DNA from: Rhodobacter sp.
Lineage (GTDB): Bacteria; Pseudomonadota; Alphaproteobacteria; Rhodobacterales; Rhodobacteraceae
Reading direction: 5' to 3'
Assembly: GCA_013821825.1 (NCBI GenBank)
Contig: PNJK01000039.1
Coordinates: forward strand, 1 to 33,571
DNA length: 33,571 bases
In this document: positions 16,123 to 25,900 of the stretch, in pieces
Layout: every line of letters starts with the position of its first letter
Numbering within the stretch: the first letter of the stretch is position 1
The notes under the pieces: model-generated
The model's database searches: none
What the model saw: only the letters and a program-made list of their open reading frames with translations
What the model was told of the DNA's origin: nothing
Made by a program: the position numbers and the translations under genes

Positions 16123-19100
16123 TCAGGCCTTCTTATCACTCGCCGCGCTTAGCTTGCTGCCGGTGCGGTCCAGCTTGTACCAGCCCGTCGGGTGACCGGC
16201 CAGCGCGCGGAAAAGTCCCCGGATCGCGGTCAGATAAAGCAGCTGCCGATAGCCGAAGCGCAGCACGGGGATCAACAGCAGTGTCTTCAGTTCGAAGCGG
16301 CGTTCGAACCAGAACGCGGTCAGGGTGCGCAGAACCTCGATCCCGGTCATGATGAAATAGCTGGTGAAAAGCAGGATCGGCAATTCCCCCCCCGGCAGCG
16401 CATCGCGAAGCGCAATGGTGTAGATCGCCGTCCCCAGAACCGTCACCAGCAAGAGATCGTCCAGGATCGCAAGCAGCAGCGAGACCGGCCCGAACCAGAT
16501 GGAGTCGATCACCGAAAACCCGACCGGCAGGCCAGAGGTGATCACACGGCGGTGCTTCCAGCTGACCTGAAGCATGCCCAGCTGCCAACGCAGCCGCTGC
16601 CGCAGGAAAGCGCGGATGGTGGCCGGGGCCTCGGTGATTGACCGCGCACGCTCCTCGAACTGGACACGATAGCCCGCGCGATGAACCGCCACCGTCAGAT
16701 CGGCATCCTCGGTAATCGTCTCGCCGGAAAAACTGCCACCTTCGCGCACCGCCTTGGTCCGCCAGGCCCCGGCGGCTCCCGGTACCACCAGAATGCCGTC
16801 GAAGAATTCATGCGCCCGCCGCAACACGTTCTGCGTGACCATGTATTCCTGATGCTGGAAGTCGCTAAGGATGTTGACGCGGTTTCCGACCTCGACCAGC
16901 CCGGCGACGGCACCGACGGATTCGTCCTTGAAGGGCTGGACCAGCCAGCGGATCGTGTCGGGCAGGAAGATTGAATCCGCGTCGGCGGCAACGAAGATCG
17001 GCGTGGTTATCGCAGACAGCGCGAAATTCTCGGCATGCCATTTGCCGGCATTCGTTTCTTGCAGGAAGTGTATACGCGGGTTTTCGGCAACCAGTCCACG
17101 GACGACCTCGGCCGTTCGGTCTGTCGATCCGTCGTCGACGATATAGACCTCGAAATCCGGATAATCCGACCGCAGAATCGAAGCGATGCAGGCCGCGATC
17201 ACCTTTTCTTCGTTGAAGGCAGGGATCACCACCGACACGGGCGGCGCAAAATCGGGGTCGATCGGGCCTTGCGGGCGCCGGATCAAGGATAGGCCAATGT
17301 ACAAGACCGAAAAGGCCGCCGAAACCACCAGCATGACGAAGAACAGCAGCGTCACGCCGTTCATGAAGAAACCGACCAGGGCGAAGGCCGGCCCGTCGCC
17401 GATCTGGCTGACCCGCGGGTCATTAACGGGCGGGGGCAGATCGCCGGACGGGGTGGCCAGCTCAGGCGCCACAAAGCGGAACCCGTCGTCGACCAGCCGC
17501 GTCATGAGGTCGGGCAGGTTGATCGCCACGTCCGCACTGGACTGGCGCAGGTCCAGCGTAATGACTTGTGTCTGCCTGGGGTCGCCTTCGCGAAGGATGC
17601 GGTCCACGAATTCGGTCGGGTCGACCGGGCCATAAGGCGCGTCAAAGGATGACCGCACCGAGATCAGCCCGCGCTGCAAAAGGTCAGTCTCTTCCCGAAA
17701 GGCATCCCGGCTGAAGTTCGGCGGCCCCGAACCGGGGCGCAACATGGCCAGAGCGGCTGGCTTGCCGAAGACACGGGACAGGTAAAGCTGCGCGGCATTG
17801 ATCTGCATCCGCGCCGCAACCAGTGATTCAGGCCGGTCAGGCAGCGGCGGCAGGATGCGCAGCCCCAGCACATGCCCGGCCTCGCTCAGCCTTCTTGCCG
17901 CGTCGTCATGCTCCAGAAGGGCCGACAGATCGACAAAGAAGACGGCCTTGGCCCCCCGCGCCGACAAGGCGGAGATTATTGCCTCGACGTCGCTGCCGTC
18001 GGGCAGTCCGTCAAAGGCCAGCATCACCCCGCCAGCCACACTGCCCCCGCGACGTTGGACCCGGTTGGGCAAGGGCAGCCGGTCGTAACCCTGCGCCACG
18101 ATCCGGGTACCGGTCGCGTCAAGCCGTAGCCAGCGCTGCGCCTTGACGTCGGGCTCGATAGCGCTTAGCGCCGGGCCGCCGGTTTCGGTCAGGACCTGGG
18201 ACGACAGATCGACCTCGTCTTGCAGGCGCAGGTGTGGCGGACGGTCTTGCGGGTCGGGTTGCAGTAGCGACCAGATTGCCGGATCCTCATACCCCAGCGG
18301 CCAGATCGCAATGCTTTGGTTCCGGTCCAGCGCGCCAAGCTGGTTGTGCAGCGAGGCCGCATCCAGAAGCCACAACTCGTTCACTTGCCGGTCGGCGTCC
18401 AGAAAGCGCAACCGCGTGGCGCCGGCGGTCGCGTCGAACACCGGCACTGCACCTGCACGCTCGGCGCGCGAGAGGGTTTCTCCATAGCTCAGCCGCAGGC
18501 TCCGGCCCTGTCCGGTTTGCCAGCTCAGGCCAAATCCGCCAAGCGCCACCACCAGTTTTGGTCCCGGGATCAGCGCCCGCATTTCAGCCATCGAAGTGGC
18601 AAACCAATCAGCCGGGGCAGGCGCCATCATCGGCGTGGAGCCTTCCTGGAAGCCCTTGACCACTGCGATATCCAGCAGAGCAACAAGTCCGGGGTCGCGC
18701 CAGAACCCGGCCTCGGGCCCGGCGATCAGGCAAAGCGCCAAGGGCGTTCTACCAGGGCTGGCGGTGGCGATCTTCAGCCGCGACAAGGCGGCGCGCAGCA
18801 CACCCGGGTTCAGATCGGGATGCGCATCAAGGTTCAGGCAAAGGCCGGGCCGCAACTGCGAGGCCAGAAAAGCCGCCATCTGGGTGACGAGCTTTTCCAG
18901 TGCGGGGCCCGGCGAAAGCAGGGCGGCAAGCTCGTCAGTCCGCGTGCTGGCCGTGATCCGCGCCACCAGCAAAGCCGATCCTCCCGGCATGGCAATGCTG
19001 TCGGCCAGCTCCTGCAGGGCCTCGTTGCGATTGGCCCAAAGCGGCACCACGGTTCCGTCCGGCGCGCCCAACAGGAAGGCATCGGCCAGAACCCGGTCCA

Positions 19101-19449
19101 GCTGGTCGCAGCGGCTGCGCAATCCCGTGAGCGCGGTGCTGTCCGCAGCAGACAGATAGCCAAGCACAAGGCGCTGTCGCTGCCAAAAGGCACTTTCGTC
19201 GCGGGCACAGGGCGCCGACTCGTTCGTCTGAAGTGTGATCAGGGCATCCAGAGGCCGTGGCCCGCCCGCCGGCAAAACAGCAATCTCGGCCGCCGCCGGG
19301 GGGTCAATCAGCAGTCGGCGGCCGAAGTCCCACAGCCAGACCGCAAGCACCACAGACAGAACCACCAGCATGGCCACCACAACCTTGCCCCGGATTCCGC
19401 TGCGGTCTTCGAAGACGTGATCCGGTTCTTCTTCTGGCGTCTGGTCCAA
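16123..19449 (-). CDS. Membrane GT2 polysaccharide synthase fused to GH18-like and NodB-like domains
   Basis: A three-part 1108-residue inner-membrane protein. A single transmembrane segment (about 22-42) leads to a GH18/YaaH-like domain (about 85-400) and a NodB deacetylase-like domain (about 472-665). Then come membrane segments (about 690-723), a processive GT2 domain (about 737-960) and four or so C-terminal helices. The GT2 part has all hallmarks: VDDGS (771-775), DAD (823-825), TED (913-915) and QRLRW (951-955), as in cellulose, PNAG and chitin synthases. The extra-cytoplasmic domains look inactive: GH18 DxDxE reads N-L-D-A-H (206-210), and the NodB sites read AFDG and GHVLGLR with the zinc histidines missing. 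The only available start is TTG at 19449, since a stop lies 10 codons upstream. It is the last gene of the five-gene cluster. Confidence 0.88.
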   Translation of the reverse strand: MDQTPEEEPDHVFEDRSGIRGKVVVAMLVVLSVVLAVWLWDFGRRLLIDPPAAAEIAVLPAGGPRPLDALITLQTNESAPCARDESAFWQRQRLVLGYLSAADSTALTGLRSRCDQLDRVLADAFLLGAPDGTVVPLWANRNEALQELADSIAMPGGSALLVARITASTRTDELAALLSPGPALEKLVTQMAAFLASQLRPGLCLNLDAHPDLNPGVLRAALSRLKIATASPGRTPLALCLIAGPEAGFWRDPGLVALLDIAVVKGFQEGSTPMMAPAPADWFATSMAEMRALIPGPKLVVALGGFGLSWQTGQGRSLRLSYGETLSRAERAGAVPVFDATAGATRLRFLDADRQVNELWLLDAASLHNQLGALDRNQSIAIWPLGYEDPAIWSLLQPDPQDRPPHLRLQDEVDLSSQVLTETGGPALSAIEPDVKAQRWLRLDATGTRIVAQGYDRLPLPNRVQRRGGSVAGGVMLAFDGLPDGSDVEAIISALSARGAKAVFFVDLSALLEHDDAARRLSEAGHVLGLRILPPLPDRPESLVAARMQINAAQLYLSRVFGKPAALAMLRPGSGPPNFSRDAFREETDLLQRGLISVRSSFDAPYGPVDPTEFVDRILREGDPRQTQVITLDLRQSSADVAINLPDLMTRLVDDGFRFVAPELATPSGDLPPPVNDPRVSQIGDGPAFALVGFFMNGVTLLFFVMLVVSAAFSVLYIGLSLIRRPQGPIDPDFAPPVSVVIPAFNEEKVIAACIASILRSDYPDFEVYIVDDGSTDRTAEVVRGLVAENPRIHFLQETNAGKWHAENFALSAITTPIFVAADADSIFLPDTIRWLVQPFKDESVGAVAGLVEVGNRVNILSDFQHQEYMVTQNVLRRAHEFFDGILVVPGAAGAWRTKAVREGGSFSGETITEDADLTVAVHRAGYRVQFEERARSITEAPATIRAFLRQRLRWQLGMLQVSWKHRRVITSGLPVGFSVIDSIWFGPVSLLLAILDDLLLVTVLGTAIYTIALRDALPGGELPILLFTSYFIMTGIEVLRTLTAFWFERRFELKTLLLIPVLRFGYRQLLYLTAIRGLFRALAGHPTGWYKLDRTGSKLSAASDKKA

Positions 19450-19485
19450 GCTGGAAACCGCTTTCTGACTGCAAGGTCACACATA

Positions 19486-19516
19486 TCGCAGAAGCAATTT
19501 ATTCTTGCTTCTGCGA
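19486..19516. promoter_or_regulatory. Perfect 12-bp inverted repeat upstream of the GT2 fusion gene
   Basis: TCGCAGAAGCAA (19486-19497) and TTGCTTCTGCGA (19505-19516) are exact reverse complements with a 7-base loop. The element lies 37 bases before the TTG start of the synthase gene and 86 bases after the stop of the DUF3131 gene, in an unusually AT-rich spot. No T-run follows on the minus strand, so an operator or an mRNA 5' hairpin is as likely as a terminator. Confidence 0.65.
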
Positions 19517-19601
19517 AAAGGTTGAAAAATTCTATACTTCCACACCGCCTACCTCGTGTCAGTGGCCTTCCGGCTGTCCCCTGCCGGTCGGTCCCAGCCG
19601 A

Positions 19602-22127
19602 TCAGCGCAAGGTGTGGCCGATCGCTTCCAGGATCACTCCGTTGGTGTTCAGGTCCGAATATCCCGGCATCGCCTGCATCGTGCTGGCAAAGACGCCGAC
19701 CGAGAAGCCCAGTCCGTCGATCCGCGCCGTGTTGCGCATCAGGGTCAGCAAGCGGTCGGAATACGGGTGCGAACGGACGGTTGCCCAAAGATAGGCCGAT
19801 TTCGCGCTCAGAAGCTCGGCGCGGCTGCGGAACTCGGGGGTATCGTACTCAGCCGCCCCACCCAGTCCCCGCACGATCCAAGCCGCATCGCCCAGATAGC
19901 CGAAGCGCAGGCCCTGATAGGAGAACCACGGCGGGAAGTTCAGTGGTGCCTCAGAGGCAGATTTCAGCTGACCGGTCGTTTCAAGCCAGGTCAGCTGCGC
20001 GTCAAACAGCACATCGGCGATCAGGCCCGAGGCTGGATCGGGCCCAAGCTCGACGATTTCAAGCAGGGTCGGTTCGACGCCGACCTGGCCGATCCGCGCC
20101 ACATCGTAAAGCAACGCGATCTCGTCGTCGGTCGGGCTGCCCCCGACCAGTCCGGCATAGGAGGAAACCAGATCAAAGCCCCAGTCGGCCATGCCGCGCC
20201 GAATATAGGGGGTGCAGTGTGACAGCGTGGTGTCGATCCACTTGCCGCCGACATGGGTATGCGGCCGTCCCCCGGGAAGTGCTGCGGCAAGATCCCAACC
20301 AGCTACCACAGTCTCGGCCTCGGCCGCTTCAAGCAACCCCGCACTGACGGCAGAGCGCAGCGCGATCATGAACCGGCCAACGTCGCAGATGTCGAAGCCG
20401 GGGGTCACGATGGCATCGCTGTCGGTGCGGAACATCGCTGGCGGCAGTCGGTTGCCGTCGATTTCCGCAAGGGGCAGGTTGTCGATCAGCAGTCGGGCGC
20501 GCTCGCGGGCCTCTTTCGCCTCGATCAGGGACAACTGGCCTGCCACGCGAATACCGTGCAGTTGGCTGGCCAGATCCCACATCGTGGCTTCGCGGTTGAT
20601 TATTGTGGTCTTGCGAAGCTGGACCGTCCCGGCGCTGCGGCCGGTCCGTTCGTCGGTGAACCGGTCGATATACAGCCAGGCAAGCCGGGCATCGTCCAGC
20701 AGACGAACCCGTTCGTCCGCGTCCGGGGCCGGCGGAACCAACGGATCAGTAAGGCTGCGCCGCCGTACTGACCACAGCCGCGCCAGAACGGGTTCGGTCG
20801 ACACAAGATGTTCGGCCAGACCTGGCACGGTGTGGAAATAGGCCTGTCCGGACTGGGCGGCCCCCAGAAACCGGCGCAGAAGCTGTGCGCGCTGGACCGG
20901 CAAAAGCACGTCGGCGGCGCGAATGGCAATGACGTGGTCTTCCAGCGGCGACAGGTCCAGCACCGCATCCGGACCGCTGCCCGCAAGCCGGCGCAAGGTC
21001 AGCCGCAGGCGACCGTCCGGGCCGATGCCTTGCCGGGTCCACACCGCCTCTTCTGCCGCTACGTGAACCGGCACCGGCAGGGACAGCGCGTCGGGCTGGT
21101 CGTCTGTGTCGCGCTGGCAGTCGGCGGGGGGGGCGGCTTCGGCGGCATCTGCCGGAGGCAAGGCGCAGAAATGAACCGTTCCCGGCAACTCTCCGAACTG
21201 CTCAGCCTTTCCGGTCAGGGTCAGCGGCACGCCCTGACCTGCAAGATCGCGCACGAAGGCAAGAAGCGCTTCCTGTTCTTCCAAAGTGTCACCCGGTTCG
21301 ACCAGAAGCGCCACGTCAAGGGGGAGGCCATCCCCGATGAAAAGCCGCAATTGCGCCGGGGTGGCCATGACGATCCGCCCGTCAACCATCGCCTTCGCCA
21401 GATCCCGGGCAATGGTTTCCGAGCGGACAGCCAGATCTGCCGCCTTGTCCAGCGTCAGCCCGGCCAATGACAGCGACAGCAGGATGTCCCCGCCGTCGCC
21501 CAGCGCGACACTCAGCCTTTTCCCAAGATCGGGGGCGGCAAGACCAGCCCAGATGCCGCCGCTCATGACCAGCTCGCCACGTCCCGCTATCGTCCGTTGG
21601 ACCGGCCCGTCCCCGGCACGGAGGTGAATCCGGAAACCTGCGCCCCGAAAGGCCGTGTGGTCGATGTTCGGGTCCTCAACCCGGTCGATCAGGGTCACCA
21701 CCGGGAACGACCGGTCAGCGGCCGGACCCCGACCGAAGGCCCGCGCGACTGCATCGCGCAACTCGGCGGCGCGGCGGAGCTGGAAGTAACGCTCGGTTCG
21801 GGGCAGCTTGCCGATCGGCAGGGCCAGTTCGAACAATCCCGGATCGCCCAATGCCAACCTCGCCAGAAGGTCAAGAAGCGGCCGCCCGCCGACGTCAGGC
21901 GCCGTCAGGGCGGCAAGGTCGGCCACGCAACACAGCGGCAGGCCCGATGACAGGAAGGGCGCCACGATTTGTTCGAGCACCCGGTAATCAAGGTCCGGGC
22001 CAACCCCGTCAAGCAAGAGCGACACCTGTGCAGCGCGGCTCTGTCCGTGCAAGCCCGCAGGCAATGCCATCAAGGGAAGCATGGTGGCCCCGCCGCGCAG
22101 GACGGTCCGGCGTGTCAGGCGGATCAT
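19602..22127 (-). CDS. DUF3131 protein with deacetylase-like N-terminal region
   Basis: An exported 841-residue protein. The N-terminus has a twin-arginine-like signal (TRRTVLRGG, then a hydrophobic stretch ending near AGLHG at 27). Residues about 33-315 look like a divergent polysaccharide-deacetylase/TIM-barrel region (VSLLLDGVGPDLDY, SGLPLCCVADLAAL) without the zinc motif. Residues about 475-840 match the DUF3131 type: DDARLAWLYIDRFTDERTGR, then TTIINREATMWDLASQLHGI and FRTDSDAIVTPGFDICDVGRF. DUF3131 belongs with (alpha/alpha)6-type glucan-acting enzymes, so glycan trimming or binding in the periplasm is likely. AGGGTGG precedes the ATG at 22127. It sits between a deacetylase gene (88 bases) and the GT2 fusion (152 bases). 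Confidence 0.82.
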   Translation of the reverse strand: MIRLTRRTVLRGGATMLPLMALPAGLHGQSRAAQVSLLLDGVGPDLDYRVLEQIVAPFLSSGLPLCCVADLAALTAPDVGGRPLLDLLARLALGDPGLFELALPIGKLPRTERYFQLRRAAELRDAVARAFGRGPAADRSFPVVTLIDRVEDPNIDHTAFRGAGFRIHLRAGDGPVQRTIAGRGELVMSGGIWAGLAAPDLGKRLSVALGDGGDILLSLSLAGLTLDKAADLAVRSETIARDLAKAMVDGRIVMATPAQLRLFIGDGLPLDVALLVEPGDTLEEQEALLAFVRDLAGQGVPLTLTGKAEQFGELPGTVHFCALPPADAAEAAPPADCQRDTDDQPDALSLPVPVHVAAEEAVWTRQGIGPDGRLRLTLRRLAGSGPDAVLDLSPLEDHVIAIRAADVLLPVQRAQLLRRFLGAAQSGQAYFHTVPGLAEHLVSTEPVLARLWSVRRRSLTDPLVPPAPDADERVRLLDDARLAWLYIDRFTDERTGRSAGTVQLRKTTIINREATMWDLASQLHGIRVAGQLSLIEAKEARERARLLIDNLPLAEIDGNRLPPAMFRTDSDAIVTPGFDICDVGRFMIALRSAVSAGLLEAAEAETVVAGWDLAAALPGGRPHTHVGGKWIDTTLSHCTPYIRRGMADWGFDLVSSYAGLVGGSPTDDEIALLYDVARIGQVGVEPTLLEIVELGPDPASGLIADVLFDAQLTWLETTGQLKSASEAPLNFPPWFSYQGLRFGYLGDAAWIVRGLGGAAEYDTPEFRSRAELLSAKSAYLWATVRSHPYSDRLLTLMRNTARIDGLGFSVGVFASTMQAMPGYSDLNTNGVILEAIGHTLR

Positions 22128-22162
22128 CCGGCCACCCTGCAGATTGCCAGGCGTTCAGGCTG

Positions 22163-22208
22163 GGCATTGCCTGAATGGATGCGCTGGCGTGGCCAAGCAG
22201 GCAATGCC
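22163..22208. other. 11-bp inverted repeat between deacetylase and DUF3131 genes
   Basis: GGCATTGCCTG (22163-22173) and CAGGCAATGCC (22198-22208) are exact reverse complements around a 24-base loop. They fill the 88-base gap between two same-strand genes. It may be an attenuating or RNA-stabilising hairpin within the operon. Confidence 0.5.
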
Positions 22209-22215
22209 GGGACGG

Positions 22216-22986
22216 TCATTGGGCCGCCTCGATCATTCGTGCCGCGTCGCGCACAGTCGCCACCTTGATCAGGCCGCGGCGGTCCAGAAAGGCGGCGCAA
22301 GAGAATATCTCGTCGACCATGCGGGCCGAAACCTCGTAATCGCCAGGCGCGCTTTCAGTGATTCCGTGAAACAACAGCACAAGCCAGGTGCCATCCCGCG
22401 CGCTGGCCACCATCTCGCCGCAGACCTCGGCGGCGGTCATGGTGTTGACCACCTCCAGCCGACCGATCTGGCGCGGGTCAAACATCGTGCGCGGATTGCG
22501 TCCGCCGTGCCCCCTCCAGGACAGATGGAACCGATACTGCTCCATGATCCGATCAAGCGTCGCATCCGAAATGGCGCCAAATGGCGAGGAGAACGACTCC
22601 GGCGCCACCCCGATCTGGGCGGTGATGTCGGAAAAGGAGCCCGATACCTCGGCCAGAAGCTCGGCAGGGCCAAGGTCTGGCAGACGCACATGGCTTTGCC
22701 CATGCGCACCGATTTCCCAGCCCGCAGCAAGGAATGCGCGCACTTCGTCCCAGGTCATCGTCCAGGCATCCGGGGCCGGGGTATCCCCGATCAGCCCGGT
22801 CGGCACGAACAGGGTGCCGACAAGGCCATGCGCCTTGGCCAGCCGCAAACCATGGTCGAACTGCGCCCGCGAGGCATCATCGAAGGTGATCGAGACCAGA
22901 CCTTTTCCGGGGTCCGCGACCGCAATGGAAGGCGACATGGCGGTCACCACCAGCGAGATCAGAAGCTTGCCCAGACGCCCGATCAT
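22216..22986 (-). CDS. Polysaccharide deacetylase, NodB (CE4) type
   Basis: An exported 256-residue zinc-type esterase that removes N- or O-acetyl groups from a glycan. Residues 1-24 are a signal peptide (IAVADPG after it). The NodB motifs are intact: SITFDDAS (33-39, D36 and D37) and GAHGQSH (93-99, zinc ligands H95 and H99). RPxF-type motif 3 is less clear (SFSSPFGAIS). The later VLLFHGI (about 176-182) supplies the last conserved histidine. Its ATG overlaps the stop of the sulfatase-GDPD gene (ATGA, 22983-22986), so the two proteins are made together. It is the best candidate for the true deacetylase of the cluster, as the copies fused to the synthase look inactive. Confidence 0.9.
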   Translation of the reverse strand: MIGRLGKLLISLVVTAMSPSIAVADPGKGLVSITFDDASRAQFDHGLRLAKAHGLVGTLFVPTGLIGDTPAPDAWTMTWDEVRAFLAAGWEIGAHGQSHVRLPDLGPAELLAEVSGSFSDITAQIGVAPESFSSPFGAISDATLDRIMEQYRFHLSWRGHGGRNPRTMFDPRQIGRLEVVNTMTAAEVCGEMVASARDGTWLVLLFHGITESAPGDYEVSARMVDEIFSCAAFLDRRGLIKVATVRDAARMIEAAQ

Positions 22987-25900
22987 GGTGCTACCTCGAC
23001 AAAGATCGTCTCGCGCAAGCTGCTTTCCGGCGCGCCCGAAAATTCAAGTACACGACCATCGGCCCGGATCTGCCCAATGTAGGGCTGACGGAATTCGATC
23101 TTCGGGGCGGCGACAAGCGGGCTGCCGGCAAACAGCGGCGCAAGCGTCACCCCTTCGCAGAAGGCGCTGTCATGGACCACCACGGCAAGATCCTGTCCGC
23201 GAGCTGCCGCCTCCGTCAGCGCTTTCCGGAAAGGGGCCGGATCCGGCGCCTTGCCGGTGTCCAGCGCTGCGCAACCGTCGAAAGTTGTCAGCAGCTCCGG
23301 GGAACCGTCTTGGGCCAGCGCCACAAGGTTTACCCCCCGGGTCAGGCGAACCGCCGCGCCACCGTCCAGCGGGCGCAACGTTGACTCACCCGAGGCATGA
23401 CCGGACGAGATCACCTCGAACCGCGCGACCACCGGAGGAGGCAGGCTGTCGGTGAAGATCTCTGCGGCCCCGGCCTGCAAGGCTGCGTCGAACTCGGCCA
23501 GCGTGTTCAGGGTATGCACCCAGCTCAGCACCCCCGTCGCCTCGCGCGCCTGACGGGCCAGACCGGTGGACAGCCGTTCGGGCGGCATCGCAAGCCCCAG
23601 AAGATCCATCCGCTGCAGCCATGCCAAGACGTCCAAGGTTCCGCCACCATACTGATAAAGCGACCAGATCACATCACCATAGCCCATGTCGCGCACCGCG
23701 CGGTAGTCTTCTGGCTGATAGATCTGCGGCACAAAGCGGCTGCCCAGATCCGGATAGGTTTCGGCAATCTTGCGATAGGCCTCGACGGCACCCGCCTTCA
23801 GATCCAGCACGATCCGGACGCCGCCATTGGCACGCATCCAGCCTGCCAGGCTTGCCAGGGTGCAAGGCCTGAACCCGGCCTTTGCTGCTGTCCGGTCCTG
23901 GACTTCGGCCAGGCTCAGGGGATTGGCGGGCAGCACCCCGTCAAGGGCCAGAAAGGGCTGATCCCAGTCATGCAGGCAGACCAGTTCCCGATCCGACGTC
24001 CAGGTCAGGTCGATCTCGATCAGGTCGAAGGCGTCGGCATTGGCGTTCAGGGCTTCCAGCGAATTGGTGTAAGTCCGCCCGTCCAGCGCACCCCCCGAAT
24101 GAGCGATCCGCGGCAGGCTGGACAGAAGGCGTTGCTGGTCCTGCTGCACCGGGCGCATGAAGTTCTGCAGGTCCAGTCCCAGTGCTGTCTGGCGCGCACC
24201 GACGAATTCCTTGGTCTCGCCGTTGCCCGCGATCAGGGCGATATAGGGCTGCTCGTACCAAAGGTCGCGCCATTTCGTCAGGCCGGTGCCTTCGAACAGC
24301 GGCTCCAGACCCGGCTCCACCTCGTAACAGACTACGCTGTTGTGGGCGACGATTGCAAAGGCCCCGAACACCCCGGCATTGGCATCGATCGCGGCCTGAA
24401 ATCCGGTTTCCAGCGGCACCCCATCGGACTGACGCCCGCCATAGCCGCAGGTGTCGACATGACCGATCTTGATCGGCGCCTCATTCGGGCTGAGGCCCAG
24501 CAGCGTCAGACCCCGCATCAGTTTGACACGTTCACCAGTTGCCAGGTTCAGCGCCCAGGAATCGCCGGTCGAGTATCCAGCCGAGCGGATGGCAACTTCG
24601 CCGGTCAGCCCGTTTGGCGGCGTGTAATCGATGACATTGGCCGTGGCAAAGCGGCGCCGGCGCTTGCGGTCGGTCAGCAGGGCGTCGTGGAAAGCCAACT
24701 GGTCCGGTCCGCGCGCAAAAGCCTCTCCAAGTGCCTCTGCCTCCACGGGAATTCCGCCAAACAGTGGAATCTGGCGCAGGTCCGGGCTGGCCAGGGTGCC
24801 GGCCAATGCGCAAAGCTCTGCCGCTTCCGGCGGGGGGGCTGCGGCGAAGACCGCCGTCTTTCGGCAGGCATCCATCCAGACAAAGCGCTGGTCATCCGGC
24901 AGGCTGGCGACCAGTTCGGTCAGGGTGATGCCGCCGGCCAGGTCAAAGTCGATTGCAGTTACCTCCAGCGCCGCGTTCAGGCGAAGCAGCGCCGGCGGCT
25001 TCAGCCTGCGCCGTCCCAGAATCACCTCTCCTGCCTCCGGATCGGAGATGATACCGTCGGCAAGCTGCGGAAAGGCCCAGAGCGTTGCAAGATATCCGCG
25101 GCTGTCGCCGATCAGTTCCTCCAGTCCCGGCGCGCCGCCGCGCAGGGTGGGCGCGTTGGCCAAGAGGTCGCGGCCAAAGCCCAAGGCCGGGGTCGGGGCC
25201 CCGATCAGGCCCAGCAGCATCGGCCCGATGTCCAGCGTCGTCCCCGGTTTTGGAATTGTCGCGGGCGGCAGGTCCGGGGCGAAGACCATCAACAAGTTGC
25301 TCCGGTCGCCTGCCTCAAGCCGGTCTTGCGCAAGGTTGGGCATCGCCAGATGGTCCGAGGCGACAATCAGCACCGTGTCCTTGAAGGCAGGGCTTTCAAT
25401 CACATAGCGGATGAACTCCGCCGCCAGCCGGTCGGCGCAATGGACCGCGTTAAGGAACTCGTTCTCGCCGGTGGAATAGGGCTGGTCGGCGCAGGACCGG
25501 GACGTAAAGCCGAAGGGGTGGTGCGTGTCCAGCGTCAGGAGGACCAGACCGAACGGCGCATCCGCCCCGGCAAGGGCGTCAAAGCGGCGGGTGGCTTCGG
25601 CGTAGAGACTGTCGTCGAAAAGACCCCAGTCGTTCACATAGTCCGGATCGTCCAGCAGTGGCTGCAACTCGGCCCGGCCAACGACCCGGTCAAAGCCGTG
25701 GCTGTCGTAGAAGGCGCCCTTGCCGGCAAAGGCCAGATCCGCGCCGCCCAGATAGGTCAGATCGAAGCCCTGCGGATCAAGAAGGTCCCCAATACAGGTG
25801 GCCCCGGGCAGAAACGCATCCAACCCCGCGCCTGACCCGATCAGCGGCATGCCGCATTGGCTGGCCACCATCCCGGCGATGGTCCAGCCGCTGCCGGAAA

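Noticed and set aside
23397-25835. Plus-strand 812-residue open frame
   Set aside because: Antisense to the sulfatase-GDPD fusion, whose active-site motifs are all on the minus strand.
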